From the NCBI GenBank assembly GCA_020634935.1, contig JACKAT010000058.1, positions 1 to 34,582 of the forward strand: a stretch of DNA of 34,582 nucleotides, written 5' to 3'. Source of the stretch: Anaerolineales bacterium (lineage in GTDB: Bacteria > Chloroflexota > Anaerolineae > 4572-78 > J111). Both the position numbers and the translations under genes were made by a program. Positions 1 to 8,567 of this stretch are shown here, piece by piece; position 1 is the first letter of the stretch; every line of letters begins with the position of its first letter. The notes under the pieces were generated by a model. It was given only the letters and a program-made list of their open reading frames with translations. It made no database searches and had not been told where the DNA came from.

Positions 1-398
1 ATTTTAATTTCATTACGCCCCGGCTCCGACAACACTTCGACTTCATCCATAAGATTTCTAATCAAAAACATCCCCCAACCTCTGGGGTAGTTTTCAGGCA
101 CATTGCCAATAGCCGGCAGAGCGGGAATAGGCTTTGTCCCGTGATCGACAACATTGAGGGCCAGGGCTTGCTCCTCGGCGGTCAGCATAATTAAGACTCT
201 AGTATCATTATCAAGCTGATTACCGTGCTCAATAGCGTTGATGACCGCTTCACCCACCGCTGTTTTCAAATCTTCGATGCGATCGACAGAGAAGCCCATT
301 TTATCGGCCACAACGGCTGCGGTAGCGATAGCAATCTTTTCGTAACCCAGTTCACTGGCTAAATAAATTTCAACAATTTTTTTCGGAAAAACACCCAT
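1..398 (-). CDS. RsbW/SpoIIAB-type anti-sigma factor serine kinase, 3' end cut by window edge
   Basis: This is a GHKL-fold ATPase of the anti-sigma-factor kinase type, which binds a sigma factor or phosphorylates a STAS-domain anti-anti-sigma partner in the cytoplasm. The visible 132 residues start at ATG 398 (MGVFPKK...). They carry the N-box EAVINAIEHG (E50, N54), the G1 box VVDHG and the G2 box RGWGMFLIRNLMD. The absence of a DHp domain separates it from histidine kinases. The protein is still open at the left edge, so the last few residues are missing. A possible promoter lies about 90 bases upstream. No sigma or anti-anti-sigma gene is adjacent in the window, so its partner is unknown. 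The STAS domain of the 1592-residue protein at 23833-28611 is the only other Rsb-like piece seen here. Family assignment is firm; the regulatory target is not. Confidence 0.85.
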   Translation of the reverse strand, partial: MGVFPKKIVEIYLASELGYEKIAIATAAVVADKMGFSVDRIEDLKTAVGEAVINAIEHGNQLDNDTRVLIMLTAEEQALALNVVDHGTKPIPALPAIGNVPENYPRGWGMFLIRNLMDEVEVLSEPGRNEIK

Positions 399-488
399 TT
401 GGCCCCCCGTATGTGTGCCACTTTGTACAGACGCAGATGATCAATAGGGGTGTGGGGCACAAAAACATCTCGGTCGGATGAATAAACA

Positions 489-517
489 ACTATTTTTAAG
501 TGTATCATGTAGGTCAA
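489..517 (-). promoter_or_regulatory. Possible sigma70-like promoter of the anti-sigma kinase
   Basis: On the minus strand TTGACC (512-517) is followed after 17 bases by AATAGT (489-494), 91 bases upstream of ATG 398. The -35 matches consensus at five of six positions and the -10 at four of six. This is a by-eye call in an AT-rich spacer. Confidence 0.35.
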
Positions 518-594
518 AGAACTACAATATTTTACCTCACGACTTCTCTAATTTACCACTTTTATTGCCGATAAACTATAGGATTTTTTTCTAC

Positions 595-1032
595 TTATTG
601 ATTTGCAGTTGGGTGATGTCTGCTAGAATCGAGATAGTTTTGTAAAATGACGGCTGCTGCCACTGCATCAATGGGTGTCTTATTGCGTCCGGCTGCGGTT
701 TGCAATAATTCGGCCTCTACCGTTGAATAACTTTCATCAACATATTCATAGGGAATGGTCAAATTTTCGGCCAGGGCTTCGGTATACCGCATGATACGCC
801 GGGCTTGGGGACCGATGTCCTCCGGCTGACCGCTCAAGGAGTAAGGCAGCCCCACAATTAACCGCTCGATCCGCAGCTCGGTAATTAATCGGTGCAGCTT
901 GGCAAAATCTTTTTTTTTGGTCGTTCGATGTAAAATGCTATGCGGTTGGGCCAACACACCGCTGTCGCTGGTAGCGATACCAATCCGCCGCTCGCCGATG
1001 TCCAGAGCCATCAGCCGTATATCAATTGCCAT
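595..1032 (-). CDS. ruvX: Putative pre-16S rRNA nuclease / Holliday junction resolvase-like RuvX (YqgF)
   Basis: YqgF/RuvX is an RNase H-fold nuclease implicated in maturation of the 16S rRNA 5' end, and was first named as a Holliday junction resolvase homologue. The 145-residue length fits the family (about 135-150). The first conserved strand is MALDIGERRIGIATSD with its acidic residue. LIVGLPYSLSGQ is the second motif, YVDESYSTVEAE the third, and DAVAAAVILQNYL the C-terminal helix with the last acidic residue. The listed start overlaps the 3' end of the upstream baseplate-J-like gene by 11 bases. An ATG seven codons in (base 1011) begins directly at the conserved core and avoids the overlap. 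Neither start has a clear Shine-Dalgarno sequence. It is the last gene of the alaS operon. Association of alaS with ruvX is common in bacteria. Confidence 0.93.
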   Translation of the reverse strand: MAIDIRLMALDIGERRIGIATSDSGVLAQPHSILHRTTKKKDFAKLHRLITELRIERLIVGLPYSLSGQPEDIGPQARRIMRYTEALAENLTIPYEYVDESYSTVEAELLQTAAGRNKTPIDAVAAAVILQNYLDSSRHHPTANQ

Positions 1033-2653
1033 CAGCTACAAAGGTTACGGCATCGTTAATCACCACGTTGATGCGCAGTGACGAAAAGGGCAGCCGCCCT
1101 AACCAATTAACCAACCATCGTGGCCGCAGATCGACGCCCGGCACCGTGGCCAAGGGGTACTGCTGCTCTAACATGCTCTGCGCTTCGCCAATCGACATAC
1201 CCACAATATCTTTAGCGATCTCGCGATCATTAATGTTAGGCACGGCTTTACCCGAAGCAAATATTTTGAACGTTGCCGTTTGGCCATCGACATTGAGAAC
1301 TTCGCCGGCCCCGAATTGTAAGCCTTCCAGATCAAGCTCAAAACCGGGCGGGATCTGAGCGTCAAGCGCCGCTAGAGCCAGGCGGTTAGCATTATACCCG
1401 CCGATCACAGTAGCTCGAACGACCGCTTGCATTTCACCCCCAAAGGTATCGGAAAAATCACCCGAAAACTCCCGATATTTAATATCGAGTACGATAACCT
1501 GAACCGTCTCCGGGGGGATAAATTCTTGCTCACTCAAAGAGGCTTGCAGCCGCTCCAAGCCTTCTTGTTGAATCCGCTGGCGGAGATAGGCATCGAGCCG
1601 CTCTTTGTCACTTTCTTCGACAATCCGCGCTGGTTCCATCGAACCACCGCCGGTGGCCTGCTCATTAACTACCCGAGCCAGCAACGAGTACGAGCCATCC
1701 ACCACCCGATTAATTTGAGTCGGGGAGACATTGCCGCGGGGACCCGTTTCCATTGCAATAACTGCCACCGGTGAACTGGTCGAACCGACACCACTCGGCA
1801 CGGTTATGGTCTGAAGCGTTCTAAATTCAACCGGCTCCCCGGCAGAGGTCGCGACAGTGGTGCTAATGGGCAAAAAGAAAGAATCTTCCGTCCGGTTGAT
1901 GAACACGACCTGCCCCGTGGCCCGACCGGTAGGGGCCAGCTCGGTTTTGACGGTTTCGATTTGGTCAGAGATGGCCAGTTCAACCTGATCGATCCGGGCC
2001 GGGAAGGTGAGTTCCTGAAAATTCACCCCGTCGGCTTCGGGATCAGCCTTAACGATAAGTTCTGTCTCAACCGGTTGGGCAATAGGGGTAATGGTCACCG
2101 TTGCCTGAGGGAACAAGAGCAGCGCCCCCAATACCAGCGCCACCGCCAGCACCAAGACCAGCGCCAACCGGCCAAGCCATTGCGCCACCCAGATAGTGGG
2201 CTGCCTTTTCGCATCGCCTTCAACCACAGCATAGCGTTTCTTTTTGACCCGGTCTCGGGGGAGCCTGCCGGCTGTTTTAAGGGGAGGCGGCAGCGTTTCC
2301 GACGGCGGGGTGACCGCGTTTTCATCGGTCACCCAACCGGCTCGCTTGGCACTCTTCAAACTACTAAATGTTTTGAGGCCGGCCTCCTTAGCATAATCGC
2401 GGATGGTGGGGTGGGAAGTCACAATGGCCAGCTCAACGGCTCGATAGCTAAACTGGCGGGCCAACAGCTTCATATTAACCAAACTATTTAGGGCTTTATT
2501 TTGCGATGGAACCACAATCAACAGTTTGGCGCGTTCGGCTCCATTAGGGCCATGCACAACTTGTGGGGTAATCTTGGGCAGCGCAAATTCTATTCGGCTG
2601 CGAATAGCGGTAATATCGTCACTTTCTTCGAGAGCTAAAACTTTTTCGATCAT
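1022..2653 (-). CDS. Single-pass membrane protein with baseplate J/gp47-like domain
   Basis: The 543-residue protein has three parts. Residues 1-150 form a cytoplasmic region with an alpha/beta pattern (LLIVVPSQNKALNSL...), followed by a basic proline-rich linker. One strongly hydrophobic helix spans about 162-181. The rest is a large exported region. From about residue 245 the exported part resembles the baseplate J/gp47 family of contractile-injection and phage tail proteins: strand-rich, with VVFINRTEDSFFLPISTTV, a GPRGNVSP turn and a coiled stretch near 345-375. No other tail or injection gene is nearby, so the name reflects fold similarity and not a proven tail role. It lies 76 bases downstream of an FtsA/PilM-like ATPase gene. 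A membrane-anchored partner of that ATPase is a reasonable guess, comparable to PilN beside PilM. The family call is from memory of similar proteins. Confidence 0.6.
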   Translation of the reverse strand: MIEKVLALEESDDITAIRSRIEFALPKITPQVVHGPNGAERAKLLIVVPSQNKALNSLVNMKLLARQFSYRAVELAIVTSHPTIRDYAKEAGLKTFSSLKSAKRAGWVTDENAVTPPSETLPPPLKTAGRLPRDRVKKKRYAVVEGDAKRQPTIWVAQWLGRLALVLVLAVALVLGALLLFPQATVTITPIAQPVETELIVKADPEADGVNFQELTFPARIDQVELAISDQIETVKTELAPTGRATGQVVFINRTEDSFFLPISTTVATSAGEPVEFRTLQTITVPSGVGSTSSPVAVIAMETGPRGNVSPTQINRVVDGSYSLLARVVNEQATGGGSMEPARIVEESDKERLDAYLRQRIQQEGLERLQASLSEQEFIPPETVQVIVLDIKYREFSGDFSDTFGGEMQAVVRATVIGGYNANRLALAALDAQIPPGFELDLEGLQFGAGEVLNVDGQTATFKIFASGKAVPNINDREIAKDIVGMSIGEAQSMLEQQYPLATVPGVDLRPRWLVNWLGRLPFSSLRINVVINDAVTFVADGN

Positions 2654-2729
2654 ATACTATATCTATTTAGCAGAGCAGATGACGGGTCTCATGGCGATGA
2701 GTAAGGCCGATCACCTGGATAGTTACCCG

Positions 2730-3905
2730 TTAATCAGGCAACCCAACGGTTAAACTTAATGTTAAGGAAAACAAATTAAAATCGAGTCCGTCTGGCAGCA
2801 CGTGTAAGGGAAATGAGGAATGAACTCCCAGTTGAAACAGTTCCGGCGCGGCATCAAATGGAGCCGGGTTTGTGCGCAAGAGTTTATCCAAGCCAGGTAG
2901 TAAACTGCCGCCGCCGGTCAAATAAATACGCCTTGGCAGTCGTTGACCCGCAGCCAAATCAGCCAATAGGTCGATCACCGCCTCATACCAGCGCCGCCGT
3001 GGCTCATCTAAAAGCGTCTCCAACCGGCTTCGTTCTCGTCGATCCAGATCATCACTGATCAAGGTATGTTTAAGCGCCCGAGCCTGAGTCTGATCAACTT
3101 CCAACGAGCGAGCCAGCACTTGGGTAAAAAAATGACCGCCAAACGGCACCCAATCGGCGCCAATCAGCGCATCATCTTTTAACAAACAGACATCCGTACC
3201 GGAATCGCCGATATCTAAAATAATCGACTCAGCCGCAGGAATAGTCGCCGCCAACGCCTGAGGCGCAGCCACAATGTTAGCAAGCGCCAAATCGAGCCGG
3301 TTGGCGACCACTTCCAGCGCTCGCAGAGCACCGGCTTGCCCGGCTACCCCAAAAACAGCAAGCTCCAACTCTTGGCCGGCGAGACCAATACCGTCTAATA
3401 TCAAATGGTTGTCGAGCCGCAGTCCGGCATCGGTAACCGCCAGCGGCTGCCACTGTCCCGGCTCTGACACAGTGTGAATCAAACCCTGGCGGGCCATTTT
3501 CGCCCCGCGCAGCCTCAGGCTGGCTAACTCTCTGGCTTTGATCGGCGTTTGTGGTTTAGGACGCGTTCGCTTAACCGTAAATAGCCGGCCGATAGTGGCC
3601 CGGCCAGGCAGCGCCAGAATGACATCATCCGGTACAACTTTGTAGCCCAGGTAATTTTCGGTGCTGTCCTCGGCCTGAGTTAGAGCTTCATTTACCAGGC
3701 GGGTTATCGCTCCGGCTTCGAGCCGCCCCCCGGTAATATCGTGCCCGCCGGCATCAGCTAGCCCGCAGCCCACTACCTGGGGTCCCGGCTGATCCGGCTT
3801 TAACAGCACCACCGCCGCTTTGACCGTATCCCGGCCAATATCCAGCAAACTGTAGGTAGAGGGACGCGGCTCGGTTGACGACGGAAAAGGCGGCAAAAGC
3901 CTCAT
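2730..3905 (-). CDS. FtsA/PilM-like actin-fold ATPase
   Basis: The 391-residue protein looks like an actin/HSP70-fold nucleotide-binding protein of the FtsA/PilM group, which usually sits on the inner face of the cytoplasmic membrane. The N-terminal phosphate-1 loop is YSLLDIGRDTVKAAVV. The phosphate-2 motif is SIILDIGDSGTDVCLL, with the expected DxGxxxTD pattern. The adenosine motif is RRIYLTGGGSLLPGLDKLL. An SHS2/1C-like insertion lies between residues 70 and 170. The canonical FtsA C-terminal amphipathic membrane helix is not evident. It starts 10 bases after alaS ends and precedes the baseplate-J-like membrane protein, so the three genes are probably co-transcribed. Whether it serves division, pili or another envelope machine cannot be told; no ftsZ or pil gene is in the window. 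Confidence 0.75.
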   Translation of the reverse strand: MRLLPPFPSSTEPRPSTYSLLDIGRDTVKAAVVLLKPDQPGPQVVGCGLADAGGHDITGGRLEAGAITRLVNEALTQAEDSTENYLGYKVVPDDVILALPGRATIGRLFTVKRTRPKPQTPIKARELASLRLRGAKMARQGLIHTVSEPGQWQPLAVTDAGLRLDNHLILDGIGLAGQELELAVFGVAGQAGALRALEVVANRLDLALANIVAAPQALAATIPAAESIILDIGDSGTDVCLLKDDALIGADWVPFGGHFFTQVLARSLEVDQTQARALKHTLISDDLDRRERSRLETLLDEPRRRWYEAVIDLLADLAAGQRLPRRIYLTGGGSLLPGLDKLLRTNPAPFDAAPELFQLGVHSSFPLHVLPDGLDFNLFSLTLSLTVGLPD

Positions 3906-3915
3906 GAGGCATCGT

Positions 3916-6636
3916 TTAGCTCACGGATTCGGCGACCAAGCTATCAACCTGAGCCAACGCCTGATCTAAGCGCGATACATCCCGACCGCCGGCCTGAGCC
4001 ATATTGGGTCGGCCCCCGCCGCCGCCGCCAACCACCGCCGCCACGGCTTTAACCAACTTACCGGCGTGCAGGCCGCGTTTGATCAAATCATCGGTCACCG
4101 TGGCAATAATCACCGGCTTATCATCAGACACTGCCCCTAGCACCACCACCGCCGAACCGAGTTTATCGCGGAACCAGTCGCTCATCTCGCGCAGCATGGC
4201 TACATCAGGTACATCAACCTTTAACGAGACGACGTTGATGTCTTTGACCGTATGGACCTGGCTTAACATGTGGGTAAACTCAGCCCGAGCCAGCCGGCGC
4301 TGGAGTTCTTTGATCTGTTTTTCGCTGCTTTGCAGTTGGTTTAATAAGGCCGTGGTACGGTCGTGAACTTCCTCCGGTTTGACTTTGAGGGCGGCCGCCG
4401 TCTGGTCGAGCGTGTGCAGCCGCCGTTGAATCAACGCCTGCGCCGCTTCACCCGTGACCGCCTCGATGCGGCGAACGCCCGCGGCCGCACTGCCTTCACT
4501 GGTAATGTACAGCCCGCCAATTTGAGAGGTGCGATCGACGTGGGTGCCGCCGCACAACTCGCGGCTGTAGCCATCGCCAATCTGAACAACTCGCACCACG
4601 TCGCCGTATTTTTCGCCAAACAGCGCCATAATCTCGCCAGAGCTAATGGCCTGTTTCAGCTCATCATAATTCTTCTGGCCGGCTGAAACCGCTTTATCGG
4701 CCAGGATAATCCGGTTAACCGCCGTTTCAATTTGGGCCAACTCAGCCGGGTCCACCGAGTTCGGATGGCTAAAGTCGAAACGGAGCCGGTCAGGCGCGAC
4801 CAATGAGCCGGCCTGAGCGACGTGCTGGCCCAAGGTCCGACGCAGTTCGCGATGCAAAATGTGGGTGGCGGTGTGATTGCGCTTGATGTTCCAGCGCCGG
4901 TCGGAATCGACCATCGCCAGGGCCGGATCGCCCACTCTGAAGCGGCCAGCCGTTACAATTCCGGCATGCGCGATAATGCCGTTGACCGGCCGGAGTACTT
5001 CCGAAACATCAACCGCCCAGCCAGCCGCGCCGTTGGCTGCCACGGCGGTAATCTGACCTGTATCACTGACCTGCCCACCCGACTCAACATAGAAAGGAGT
5101 CTTATTCAGGACCACTTCGATTTTTTGACCTTCTTCGGCGCTGTCAACCGACTCGCCATCGCGCAGAATGGCGACCACAGTGGCCGGGGTGGGGCTGTCA
5201 TCGTACGGATTGTAAGCCACACCGCTGTCGGAGAGTTGGCCGCTGCTTTTTAAGCGATCAAACAGATCGGCGTACACTTGTAAGGTGTCAACCGCGATTT
5301 CACCAATTTTACTGCCGCCCGAAATTTTGGCGTGTTCTTCAAAGGCCGTTTGGTAGCCGGCCTCATCCACGCTGAAGCCATATTCCTCAGCGGCGATGAC
5401 CCGGGTGAGATCTTTAGGAAAACCGTAGGTGGCATACAACTTGAAGACTTCTGCGCCGGGAATTTGAGTTTTACCCGCCGTTTTGAGCTTCGCCACCAGA
5501 TCGGCGATGAGGTCCAGACCATTGATAAAGGTTTTCAGGAAGCGCTCTTCTTCCTGGGTGATGACATTGAGGATGAATTGCCGGCGAGCTTTGAGTTCAA
5601 TATAATGATCGCCCATCTCGTCGATGACTTTATCGGCCACTTTGGCCAGGAAGGGGCCATCGAACCCGGCCAGACGGCCGTAGCGGGCGGCGCGGCGCAA
5701 AATCAAGCGCAGCACCGAGGCTCGCCCTTCGTTGCCGGGCATAACGCCGTCGCCAATCATAAACGTAATGGCCCGGCCATGATCGGCGATGACGCGGTAG
5801 GCGATTAAATGTTCTTCAAGCTGGGTGTCGGTGTGGCCCAGCAGCGCTTGGACGTGGTTGATGATCGGCATAAACAGGTCGGTTTCATAGTTGGACTGTT
5901 TATCTTGCACCACCGAGATGATCCGCTCCAGCCCCATGCCGGTATCGACGCCCGGTTTGGGCAGGGGAATGCGGCTGCCGTCTTCCCTTTGGTTGAACTG
6001 CATAAAGACCAGGTTCCAAATTTCAAGCCAGCGCTCGCAGCCGTTGTCGATCAGCACCGAGCAGTTCGGATCGCCGCAGGTGCAGGCCGCTTCGCCCCAA
6101 TCGTAATGCAGCTCCGACGTAGGGCCGCAGGGGCCAACATCGGCCATTTGCCAAAAATTAGTGGCGTCGCCCATGCGGTAGACCCGGCGAGGATCGATGC
6201 CCATTGTTTCCGTCCACAGGTTGTAGGCTTCATCGTCGCTGGTGTGAACCGTGTAGTAGAGCCGGTCGGGCGAGATGCCATAGACGCGGGTGATACACTC
6301 ATAGGCAAAGCGAATGGCGTCGTCCTTAAAATAGTCGCCCAGCGAGAAGTTGCCTAACATTTCAAAAAAAGTATGATGGCGCGGCGACGGACCGACATTT
6401 TCCAAATCGTTATGCTTACCGGCCACCCGCATACATTTTTGGGCGGTGGCCGCCCGGTTATAGGCGCGCTTTTCCAAGCCCAGGAAACTATCTTTAAATT
6501 GAACCATCCCGGCATTGGTGAACAGCAGCGTCGGATCGTTATGGGGGACTAACGATGAGCTAGGGACAATCGTATGGCCGTTATCAGCAAAATAATCCAG
6601 AAACGCCTGGCGAATTTGAGCACTGGTCATAGTCAT
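3916..6636 (-). CDS. alaS: Alanine--tRNA ligase
   Basis: AlaRS attaches alanine to tRNA-Ala and clears Ser/Gly mischarging. The product is about 906 residues, normal for the bacterial enzyme. Domains in order: class II catalytic core with motif 1 near PSSSLVPHNDPTLLFTNAGM, motif 2 around PSPRHHTFFEMLGNFS and motif 3 GMGLERI; tRNA-recognition helices; editing domain with zinc ligands NHTATHILH and ELCGGTH; C-terminal C-Ala domain with the Gly-rich GGGGGGRPNMAQAGG. A small Cys cluster (ACTCGDPNCSV) sits in the catalytic domain and could bind zinc. The reading frame opens at 6651, but ATG 6636 (MTMTSAQIR) is preferred because GAGG lies about nine bases upstream and the family N-terminus begins there. 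It is first in the minus-strand operon and is transcribed divergently from the response regulator. Confidence 0.97.
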   Translation of the reverse strand: MTMTSAQIRQAFLDYFADNGHTIVPSSSLVPHNDPTLLFTNAGMVQFKDSFLGLEKRAYNRAATAQKCMRVAGKHNDLENVGPSPRHHTFFEMLGNFSLGDYFKDDAIRFAYECITRVYGISPDRLYYTVHTSDDEAYNLWTETMGIDPRRVYRMGDATNFWQMADVGPCGPTSELHYDWGEAACTCGDPNCSVLIDNGCERWLEIWNLVFMQFNQREDGSRIPLPKPGVDTGMGLERIISVVQDKQSNYETDLFMPIINHVQALLGHTDTQLEEHLIAYRVIADHGRAITFMIGDGVMPGNEGRASVLRLILRRAARYGRLAGFDGPFLAKVADKVIDEMGDHYIELKARRQFILNVITQEEERFLKTFINGLDLIADLVAKLKTAGKTQIPGAEVFKLYATYGFPKDLTRVIAAEEYGFSVDEAGYQTAFEEHAKISGGSKIGEIAVDTLQVYADLFDRLKSSGQLSDSGVAYNPYDDSPTPATVVAILRDGESVDSAEEGQKIEVVLNKTPFYVESGGQVSDTGQITAVAANGAAGWAVDVSEVLRPVNGIIAHAGIVTAGRFRVGDPALAMVDSDRRWNIKRNHTATHILHRELRRTLGQHVAQAGSLVAPDRLRFDFSHPNSVDPAELAQIETAVNRIILADKAVSAGQKNYDELKQAISSGEIMALFGEKYGDVVRVVQIGDGYSRELCGGTHVDRTSQIGGLYITSEGSAAAGVRRIEAVTGEAAQALIQRRLHTLDQTAAALKVKPEEVHDRTTALLNQLQSSEKQIKELQRRLARAEFTHMLSQVHTVKDINVVSLKVDVPDVAMLREMSDWFRDKLGSAVVVLGAVSDDKPVIIATVTDDLIKRGLHAGKLVKAVAAVVGGGGGGRPNMAQAGGRDVSRLDQALAQVDSLVAESVS

Positions 6637-6808
6637 AATGGCAGACCTCATTAAGGAATCAATCGGAGATTTTAATCCAATCAGACAGGGATGTCAATCT
6701 TAATTCCATCATCGTCACGCCATTTTATAATTTAAGCTTTAAGAAGTGCATCTTAAACCGATTTAATGTACAATGAACCTTACGAGTACCTATCAAACAA
6801 ATAGATTA

Positions 6809-6837
6809 TTCCCAATTTGTAACCTAAGTTGTATATT
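6809..6837 (+). promoter_or_regulatory. Weak candidate promoter for the Kai operon
   Basis: In the AT-rich 250-base spacer between divergent alaS and the response regulator, TATATT (6832-6837) lies 17 bases after TTCCCA (6809-6814) and 49 bases before ATG 6887. The -10 matches five of six consensus positions and the -35 only four. It is the best by-eye candidate for transcription of the 6887-10412 operon. Confidence 0.3.
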
Positions 6838-6886
6838 CTGCCCCCTGATTAACTGTCTATTTTATTAGGTGAGTGAGGAGAAGACC

Positions 6887-7336
6887 ATGTCAGGTCAATA
6901 TAGCGAATCAGGTCGGCCTGTTGAAATTTTATTAGTTGAAGACAATCCCGGTGATGTCCGGTTAACCATTGAAGCCTTCAAAGACGCCAAAGTCCGGAAC
7001 AACTTGACTATTGCGGCCGATGGCATCGAAGCGCTAGCGATTCTTAAAAAAGCAGAGCCGTACGCTAACGCGACCAAACCGGATTTGATTTTGCTAGACT
7101 TGAATTTACCCCTCAAAGATGGTCGCGAGGTTTTAGCGGAGATCAAAGCCGATGAGGCTTTGAAGCGGATTCCTGTTGTGGTGTTAACCACTTCCCACGC
7201 TGATGAAGACATCCTCAAAAGTTATCAACTGAATGCCAATTGTTATATCACTAAACCGGTTGATCTTGATCAATTCTTGAAAGTTGTAAAATCAATTGAA
7301 AGCTTTTGGTTAGAAGTGGTGATCTTACCCTCATAA
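6887..7336 (+). CDS. Stand-alone response regulator, Rcp1 type
   Basis: This is a single receiver domain of 149 residues with no output domain. It should take a phosphoryl group from a histidine kinase and act by protein contact. All receiver positions are present: E18/D19 acidic pair, D71 phosphoacceptor (LILLDLNLP), T101 and K123. The extended C-terminus SIESFWLEVVILP is typical of the Rcp1 family of phytochrome-partner regulators. The frame is open from a GTG at 6869, but ATG 6887 has GAGGAG six bases upstream and is preferred. It lies 13 bases before the KaiA-like gene and is likely the first gene of the Kai operon. That makes it a candidate phosphate donor, acceptor or sink for the clock-like module. 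The partner kinase is not identifiable, since five other two-component proteins are encoded downstream. Confidence 0.92.
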   Translation: MSGQYSESGRPVEILLVEDNPGDVRLTIEAFKDAKVRNNLTIAADGIEALAILKKAEPYANATKPDLILLDLNLPLKDGREVLAEIKADEALKRIPVVVLTTSHADEDILKSYQLNANCYITKPVDLDQFLKVVKSIESFWLEVVILPS

Positions 7337-7349
7337 TAACGGCAAGCCA

Positions 7350-8567
7350 ATGAAGTCTAACACGTTAAAAATCCTCTTAATTGCAGACAATCCGGGCGAC
7401 GCCCGTCTCGTTCAGGAGATGTTGAAGCAGGAGGCCAACCCCGAATATCGTCTAACGCACGCCGCGAGTCTGAGGCAGGGTTTAGACTTAATGACGCAAG
7501 ACCAATTTGATATTACGCTGTTGGATCTTAACCTGCCAGACAGCCAGGGCTTGACAACCCTCCAGCGGCTTTACCAGATCAGGCCTACCACGGCGGTGGT
7601 TGTTCTCACCGGAATGGCCGATGATGAGTTGGGAATTCAGGCCATTCAAGCCGGAGCGCAAGATTACTTGGTAAAAGAAGAAATCTCTTCTTCACTTTTT
7701 ACTCGCTTTCTCCGGTACGCGGTCGAGCGCTATCAGTTGCTTAATAATTTACAACAAAAAGAGTTGTTCAATCAGACCATTTTCAATTCTTTAACCGCGC
7801 GTATGGCTGTTCTTAATCAAGACGGCGTTATTATTGGGGTTAATGACGCCTGGCAGCAGTTCACCCAGGAAACCGGTGGCGAGGATCATCTAGGGGCTAA
7901 TTACCTTAACCTCTGTGAAATAGCGGCTGAACCTGCTCCCCGTTGGCGCGATTGTGCGGCCGGCCTTCGGTCAATTTTAGACGGATCGGTCACCAGTTTC
8001 GATTTTGAATATACCTATCCGACTCAAGCCGGCGATTTATGGTTTCTGATGAAAGCCACCCCGCTACAAACCAAGGTGGGAGGGCTAGTTATAACTCATA
8101 TCGATGTCACCGCTCTAAAAAAGGCCGAAGCCCACATCGAACAACTGACCGAGGCGCTCGCGGCTCGGAATTACAACCATTACTTGGCTATGAGCAATGG
8201 CCTGGGCGCCGTAACTAAGGCCTCGATTGATGCTAATGTGCAAGATAAATTGTTGTATGAGCTGATTCCGGATTACAAAGCGTTGGTCGTTCGCTATATC
8301 AGAGCCATTCGCATTCGCGAAGACCGGCCTTCTGACCAGGTGCAAGCCTTTGCTAAACGCTTGGCCGCATTGCGAATCCAGGCCCGCGATGTGGTGCGAA
8401 TCCATCTGGGGGTTTTAACTGAATTGACGAAAGAAATCTTACCATCGCAAGAAAAAGCATTTTCAAATGACGCGCGTTTAGTTCTACTTGAACTACTGGG
8501 AAATTTATTAGACACTTACTATAAAGCCTGGCAAAAGTCGATTGAAGCGGCGGAAAACCGATCATGA
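7350..8567 (+). CDS. Receiver-PAS protein with C-terminal KaiA/RsbU-like domain (candidate KaiA equivalent)
   Basis: The 405-residue protein has three parts. Residues 1-125 are a receiver with D13, phosphoacceptor D59 (ITLLDLNLP) and a YLVKEE lysine; the first acidic-pair position is Ala12. Residues about 140-260 are a PAS domain. Residues about 299-393 form an all-helical domain matching the KaiA C-terminal/RsbU N-terminal superfamily: DYKALVVRYI, then VVRIHLGVLTELTKEI, then DARLVLLELLGNLLDTYY. Recalled cyanobacterial KaiA has VVEIH...MD.FSKQL and DYRLTLID...LCE.Y at the same places. RsbU has a similar IIxIHxxVLKEL. No kinase, phosphatase or DNA-binding domain follows. The stop overlaps the start of kaiB (ATGA), implying translational coupling with kaiBC. 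The context favours a KaiA-like role on KaiC over an RsbU-like role, but sequence alone does not settle this. Confidence 0.72.
   Translation: MKSNTLKILLIADNPGDARLVQEMLKQEANPEYRLTHAASLRQGLDLMTQDQFDITLLDLNLPDSQGLTTLQRLYQIRPTTAVVVLTGMADDELGIQAIQAGAQDYLVKEEISSSLFTRFLRYAVERYQLLNNLQQKELFNQTIFNSLTARMAVLNQDGVIIGVNDAWQQFTQETGGEDHLGANYLNLCEIAAEPAPRWRDCAAGLRSILDGSVTSFDFEYTYPTQAGDLWFLMKATPLQTKVGGLVITHIDVTALKKAEAHIEQLTEALAARNYNHYLAMSNGLGAVTKASIDANVQDKLLYELIPDYKALVVRYIRAIRIREDRPSDQVQAFAKRLAALRIQARDVVRIHLGVLTELTKEILPSQEKAFSNDARLVLLELLGNLLDTYYKAWQKSIEAAENRS

Noticed and set aside
1022..2653. Phage or contractile injection system island
   Set aside because: Only one baseplate-like domain occurs, it is membrane-anchored, and its neighbours are housekeeping genes.
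7350..8567. Plain RsbU-type phosphatase
   Set aside because: There is no PP2C phosphatase domain after the helical domain; the protein ends there.
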